A stretch of DNA of 10,000 nucleotides from Magnetospirillum sp. (GTDB lineage Bacteria; Pseudomonadota; Alphaproteobacteria; Rhodospirillales; Magnetospirillaceae). Made by a program: the position numbers and the translations under genes. The stretch is taken from the NCBI GenBank assembly GCA_020217035.1, contig JAIWOG010000059.1, positions 1 through 10,000 on the forward strand, given 5' to 3'. Below the pieces are notes generated by a model. It saw nothing but the letters and a program-made list of their open reading frames with translations. It had not been told where the DNA came from and did not search any database. This document shows positions 7,086-10,000 of this stretch, piece after piece (positions within the stretch are counted from its first letter, which is position 1; the number at the start of each line of letters is the position of its first letter).

Positions 7086-8405
7086 ATGAGCAAACGCCTG
7101 ATCCCGCCGACGCGCGACATGCTGGACCCCATCGAGATCGCCAGCCGCGACGAAATCACCGCGCTTCAGTTGCAGCGCTTGAAGTGGTCGGTGCGCCACA
7201 CCTATGACAACGTCGCCCATTACCGGGCCAAATGCGACGCCAAGGGCGTGCATCCCGACGATCTGAAGAGTTTGGCCGACCTGGCCAAGTTCCCCTTCAC
7301 CACCAAGGAAGATTTGCGCCAGACCTATCCCTTCGGTCTGTTCGCCACCCCCATGGACAAGATCGTCCGCATCCATGCCAGTTCCGGGACCACCGGCAAG
7401 CCCACCGTGGTCGGCTATACCCAGAACGACATCGACAATTGGGCCAACGTGGTGGCCCGCTCCATCCGCGCGTCCGGCGGGCGGCCCGGCCACAAGGTGC
7501 AGATCGCCTATGGCTATGGCCTGTTCACCGGCGGCCTTGGCGCCCATTACGGCGCCGAGCGCCTGGGTTGCGCCGTCATCCCCATGTCGGGCGGCCAGAC
7601 CGAAAAGCAGGTGCAGCTGATCCGCGACTTCCAGCCGGAAATCATCATGGTCACCCCCAGCTACATGCTGGTGGTGCTGGACGAGATGGAACGCCAGGGC
7701 CTGGACCCGCGCGAGTCCTCGATCGCGCTGGGCATCTTCGGCGCCGAGCCGTGGACCGGCGCCATGCGCGAGGAAATCGAGAAGCGCGCCGGCATCGACG
7801 CCGTGGACATTTATGGCCTGTCCGAGGTGATGGGGCCGGGTGTGGCCAATGAATGCCTGGAAACCAAGGACGGCCCCCATATCTGGGAAGACCATTTCTA
7901 TCCCGAAATCATCAACCCGGAAACCGGCGAACCGGTGGCCGATGGCGAGCAGGGCGAATTGGTGTTCACCACGCTGACCAAGGAAGGGCTGCCGGTCATC
8001 CGTTACCGCACCCGCGACCTGACCCGCCTGCTGCCCGGCACGGCGCGGTCGTTCCGCCGCATGGACAAGATCACCGGGCGGTCGGACGACATGCTGATCA
8101 TCCGCGGCGTCAACGTCTTCCCCACCCAGATCGAGGAACAGATGCTGAAGGACGTGCGCCTGTCGCCCCATTACCAGATCGAGGTCAGCCGCGACGGCCA
8201 CATGGACCAGGTGGTGATCAACGTCGAACCGCGCCCGGAGATGTTCCTGGACGATTCCGCCATCGGCGACATCGCCAAGACCCTGTCGGGGCACATCAAA
8301 AGCCTGATCGGCATCAGCACCAAGGTGCGCGTGCTGGAACCCAATTCCATTCCGCGTTCCATGGGCAAGGCCAAGCGGGTCATCGATAACCGGCCGAAAC
8401 AATAA
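7086..8405 (+). CDS. paaK: PaaK, phenylacetate-CoA ligase (AMP-forming)
   Basis: 439 aa, the usual ~435-440 aa. Adenylate-forming enzyme with the phosphate-binding loop ASSGTTGKPT (98-107), YGYGLFTGG (142-150) in the aryl-acid pocket region, the nucleotide motif YGLSEVMGPG (243-252), RYRTRDLTRL (306-315) with ribose-contacting Asp311, the hinge RMDKITGRSDDMLIIRG (325-341) and the mobile C-terminal domain with Lys428 in SMGKAKRV. Reaction: phenylacetate + ATP + CoA gives phenylacetyl-CoA + AMP + PPi, the committed first step, in the cytosol. Start at 7086 has the strongest ribosome binding site of the operon, GGGAGGAA (7072-7079), which suggests independent, high translation of the entry enzyme. 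Last gene of the paaF operon, followed by a hairpin. Phenylacetate rather than benzoate-type specificity is inferred from the operon. Confidence 0.95.
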   Translation: MSKRLIPPTRDMLDPIEIASRDEITALQLQRLKWSVRHTYDNVAHYRAKCDAKGVHPDDLKSLADLAKFPFTTKEDLRQTYPFGLFATPMDKIVRIHASSGTTGKPTVVGYTQNDIDNWANVVARSIRASGGRPGHKVQIAYGYGLFTGGLGAHYGAERLGCAVIPMSGGQTEKQVQLIRDFQPEIIMVTPSYMLVVLDEMERQGLDPRESSIALGIFGAEPWTGAMREEIEKRAGIDAVDIYGLSEVMGPGVANECLETKDGPHIWEDHFYPEIINPETGEPVADGEQGELVFTTLTKEGLPVIRYRTRDLTRLLPGTARSFRRMDKITGRSDDMLIIRGVNVFPTQIEEQMLKDVRLSPHYQIEVSRDGHMDQVVINVEPRPEMFLDDSAIGDIAKTLSGHIKSLIGISTKVRVLEPNSIPRSMGKAKRVIDNRPKQ

Positions 8406-8413
8406 CCGCTTTT

Positions 8414-8440
8414 GCCGCCCCGGCCCGTCGTCGGGGCGGC
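8414..8440 (+). terminator. Hairpin after paaK, probable end of the paaFGHIJK transcript
   Basis: Eight-bp perfect stem GCCGCCCC (8414-8421) / GGGGCGGC (8433-8440) with an 11-nt loop, starting 8 nt after the paaK stop. The tail is only ATTTGACC, so it is a poor intrinsic terminator by T-run but a strong GC hairpin. Confidence 0.55.
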
Positions 8441-8442
8441 AT

Positions 8443-8456
8443 TTGACCAAAATCAT
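8443..8456. promoter_or_regulatory. FNR/Anr/FixK-like site upstream of the cytochrome gene
   Basis: TTGAC-CAAA-ATCAT matches the TTGAT-N4-ATCAA consensus at 8 of 10 half-site positions with correct 4-bp spacing, centred about 87 bp before the ATG of the c-type cytochrome. TTGACC by itself also resembles a -35 box. Assignment by eye only. Confidence 0.35.
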
Positions 8457-8484
8457 TGCGACGGAAAATTTTTCCTTGCCGCAA
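8456..8484. repeat. Nested palindrome upstream of the cytochrome gene
   Basis: A 13-bp palindrome GGAAAA-T-TTTTCC (8463-8475) is enclosed by outer arms TTGCG (8456-8460) and CGCAA (8480-8484). It abuts the FNR-like site and lies 52 nt before the cytochrome start. It could be an operator or a leader structure; no matching regulator is recognised. Confidence 0.4.
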
Positions 8485-8535
8485 CGCAGCGAAGACTCCA
8501 TCTTCGCCGCCATCCTGTCCGATCATTGGTGAACG

Positions 8536-8841
8536 ATGCGCTGGTTGGCGTTGTTGGCGGCCCTGTCGGGGACCGTTTTCCTGACATTCGATCTTGATAC
8601 CGCCCGGGCGCTGCCGCCGTCCGCCGACAACGGCGCCGAACTGGCCGCTCGCTGGTGCGCCGATTGTCACATGGAAAAGCGTGAAGACGCCCCCAGCTTC
8701 CAAAACATCGCCGCCCGCCGCTCGGCCGCCGACATCCGCGCTGCCCTGGCCCAGCCACATGCCCGCCCCATGGGGGGGATTTTGCTGAACCGCCGGGAAA
8801 TCGACGACGTCACCGCCTATATCAAAGGGTTGGCGCGTTAG
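8536..8841 (+). CDS. Small exported monohaem c-type cytochrome
   Basis: 101 aa. The N-terminus is a typical Sec signal peptide: Arg2, a hydrophobic core LALLAALSGTVFLTF and probable cleavage after ALA/ARA near residue 25, leaving a ~76-residue periplasmic protein. Haem-binding CADCH is at 41-45, early in the mature chain as in class I cytochromes c. Met79 in ARPMGG is the probable distal haem ligand, and the C-terminal helix DDVTAYIKGL (90-99) matches the family. It is thus likely a soluble electron carrier; no specific partner is recognisable. An in-frame TGA (8530-8532) just before the ATG fixes the start. The ribosome binding site is poor (GGTGA at 8529-8533, only 2 nt away). It stands apart from the paa operon, behind a hairpin and possible FNR-like site, so a functional link to phenylacetate breakdown is not shown. 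Confidence 0.85.
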   Translation: MRWLALLAALSGTVFLTFDLDTARALPPSADNGAELAARWCADCHMEKREDAPSFQNIAARRSAADIRAALAQPHARPMGGILLNRREIDDVTAYIKGLAR

Positions 8842-8895
8842 ATTTTCTTATCTTAGGCGGTTATGGATTCTGGTTTGCGCAAGCCTTGGCGCCTT

Positions 8896-8909
8896 GCCTA
8901 GAGTTAGGC
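8896..8909. promoter_or_regulatory. Palindrome in a possible promoter of the transporter gene
   Basis: Perfect 5-bp arms GCCTA-GAGT-TAGGC. It overlaps a -35-like TTGCCT (8894-8899), which is 16 nt from a -10-like AATAAT (8916-8921). If used, transcription would start only about 13 nt before the ATG, so the promoter call is weak. Nothing else is evident in the 99-bp gap. Confidence 0.25.
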
Positions 8910-8940
8910 TGACAAAATAATCGTCTTGAAAGAGCCGCCC

Positions 8941-10000
8941 ATGCGCCGCCCCGTCTGGTTGACCCCCGCCGTCCTGACCATCTTCCTGTCGGGCGCCACC
9001 ATGATGAGCGTGTCCATGGGATCGCGGCAAAGCCAGGGCCTGTTGATCGGCCCATTGTCGCTGGATCGCGACTGGCCCTTGGCCACTTTTTCCCTGGCCG
9101 TCGCCGTCCACAATCTGATGTGGGGCTTCTTCCAGCCCTTCACCGGCGCCGCCGCCGACCGCTGGGGGTCCGCCCGCGTCGCCGCCCTGGGGGCTCTGGC
9201 CTTTGGCATCGGCATGATCATGACCGCTTCGGGCGGTGCGCTCATGACCACCATCGGCCTGGGCGTGGTGTCCGGCTTCGGTCTGGCCGCCACCTCGTTC
9301 TCGGTGGTGGTCGGCCCGGTCAGCCGGGCGGTGTCGCCCCAGCACCGCACTTCTGCCATGGGCGCGGCGCAAGCCCTGGGATCCTTCGGCATGATGGCGA
9401 TGATTCCACTGTCGCAATGGATGATCGGGGCCTATGGCGCCACCCAGACCATCTGGATCCTGTCCACCTTCTCGTTGGCCTCGATCCCCCTGGCCTTCAT
9501 CTTGAACAAGGGGGAGAAGGCGTCCAAGCCGGCGCTGTCGGTGGTCGCCGACCTGACCGTCAAGGAAGCCCTGCTGGAAGCCTGGAAACATCCCGGCTAT
9601 CGCCTTTTGGCCGCCGGTTTCTTCGTCTGCGGCTTCCAGGTGACCTTCATCGGCGTGCATCTGCCCGGTTATCTGGCGCTATGCGGCATGAGCCAGGGGG
9701 CTGGCGCCACCGCGCTTTTGGTCATCGGCATCTTCAACGTCTTCGGCACCTGGATGATGGGGCAATTGTCGCAGAAGTACCGGCCCAAGCACGTGCTGTC
9801 CGCCATCTACCTGTTGCGGGCCATCTGCACCATCGCCTTCGTCTTCGGTCCCAAGAACGAAGTGACCCTGCTGGCCTTCGCCGCCTCCATGGGTTTGCTG
9901 TGGCTGTCCACCGTGCCGCCCACCTCGGGCCTGATCGCCTGCGTCTTCGGCCCGCGGTACCTGGGCATGCTGTTCGGGGTGGTGTTCTTCACCCACCAAT
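8941..10000 (+). CDS. Major facilitator superfamily transporter, N-terminal part (runs off right edge)
   Basis: Open from ATG 8941 to the window end: 353 codons with no stop, most of a ~400-aa transporter. Inner-membrane protein with repeated hydrophobic segments: about 6-26, 45-66, 80-100, 103-125, 140-160 and 167-187. A charged cytoplasmic loop (188-222, LNKGEKASKP onward) divides the two six-helix halves, and further helices follow. MFS motif A is GAAADRWGSARV (69-80) in the loop between helices 2 and 3. The early GSRQSQGLLIGPLS (27-40) resembles the RxSxG segment of monocarboxylate/oxalate-formate-type carriers, pointing to a small organic acid as substrate; this is inference. Ribosome binding site GAAAGAG (8928-8934) is modest, 6 nt ahead. 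Its position beyond the phenylacetate operon makes aromatic-acid uptake possible, but a separate cytochrome gene and gap lie between, so the substrate is unknown. Confidence 0.88.
   Translation, partial: MRRPVWLTPAVLTIFLSGATMMSVSMGSRQSQGLLIGPLSLDRDWPLATFSLAVAVHNLMWGFFQPFTGAAADRWGSARVAALGALAFGIGMIMTASGGALMTTIGLGVVSGFGLAATSFSVVVGPVSRAVSPQHRTSAMGAAQALGSFGMMAMIPLSQWMIGAYGATQTIWILSTFSLASIPLAFILNKGEKASKPALSVVADLTVKEALLEAWKHPGYRLLAAGFFVCGFQVTFIGVHLPGYLALCGMSQGAGATALLVIGIFNVFGTWMMGQLSQKYRPKHVLSAIYLLRAICTIAFVFGPKNEVTLLAFAASMGLLWLSTVPPTSGLIACVFGPRYLGMLFGVVFFTHQ

Noticed and set aside
6585..8513. 642-codon minus-strand open frame opposite paaJ/paaK
   Set aside because: Mirror frame of two well-conserved genes, with histidine- and glutamine-rich translation and no family features.
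8848..9660. 270-codon minus-strand open frame opposite the transporter gene
   Set aside because: The plus strand reads open through 353 codons with membrane helices and MFS motif A, so the minus frame is a shadow.

Overview
The window is a chromosomal segment from a GC-rich proteobacterium. GC-ending codons dominate every gene, long antisense open frames shadow the real ones, and the gene types and protein style fit an alphaproteobacterium of the Magnetospirillum/Rhodospirillales kind. That placement is an impression from reading, not a database result. No mobile elements, tRNA/rRNA genes, CRISPR arrays or integration signatures were seen.

Layout. Positions 1-2032 read leftward: paaN (aldehyde dehydrogenase-type protein), then a strong terminator-like hairpin, then the 5' half of paaY (gamma-carbonic-anhydrase-like thioesterase), which runs off the left edge. 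A 279-bp divergent control region (2033-2311) is less GC-rich than the genes and holds several inverted repeats. From 2312 to 8405 a compact rightward operon carries paaF-paaG-paaH-paaI-paaJ-paaK with tiny gaps or 8-nt overlaps, closed by a hairpin at 8414-8440. Beyond it lie a small exported monohaem c-type cytochrome (8536-8841) and the first 353 codons of a major facilitator superfamily transporter (8941 to the right edge).

How the genes work together. This is the lower part of the aerobic hybrid phenylacetyl-CoA pathway. PaaK activates phenylacetate to its CoA thioester. PaaG isomerises the epoxide to oxepin-CoA and later shifts a double bond. PaaN is the likely aldehyde oxidation step after ring opening. 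PaaJ, PaaF and PaaH carry out the beta-oxidation-like steps to acetyl-CoA and succinyl-CoA. PaaI and PaaY are thioesterases that relieve CoA trapping by dead-end intermediates. The ring epoxidase PaaABCDE, a ring-opening hydratase domain and a PaaX/PaaR-type regulator are not in the window.

No clearly new system is evident. The most useful leads are regulatory: a set of repeated operator-like elements between paaN and paaF, a terminator that leaves no room for a separate paaY promoter, and an FNR-like site plus a nested palindrome before the cytochrome gene.
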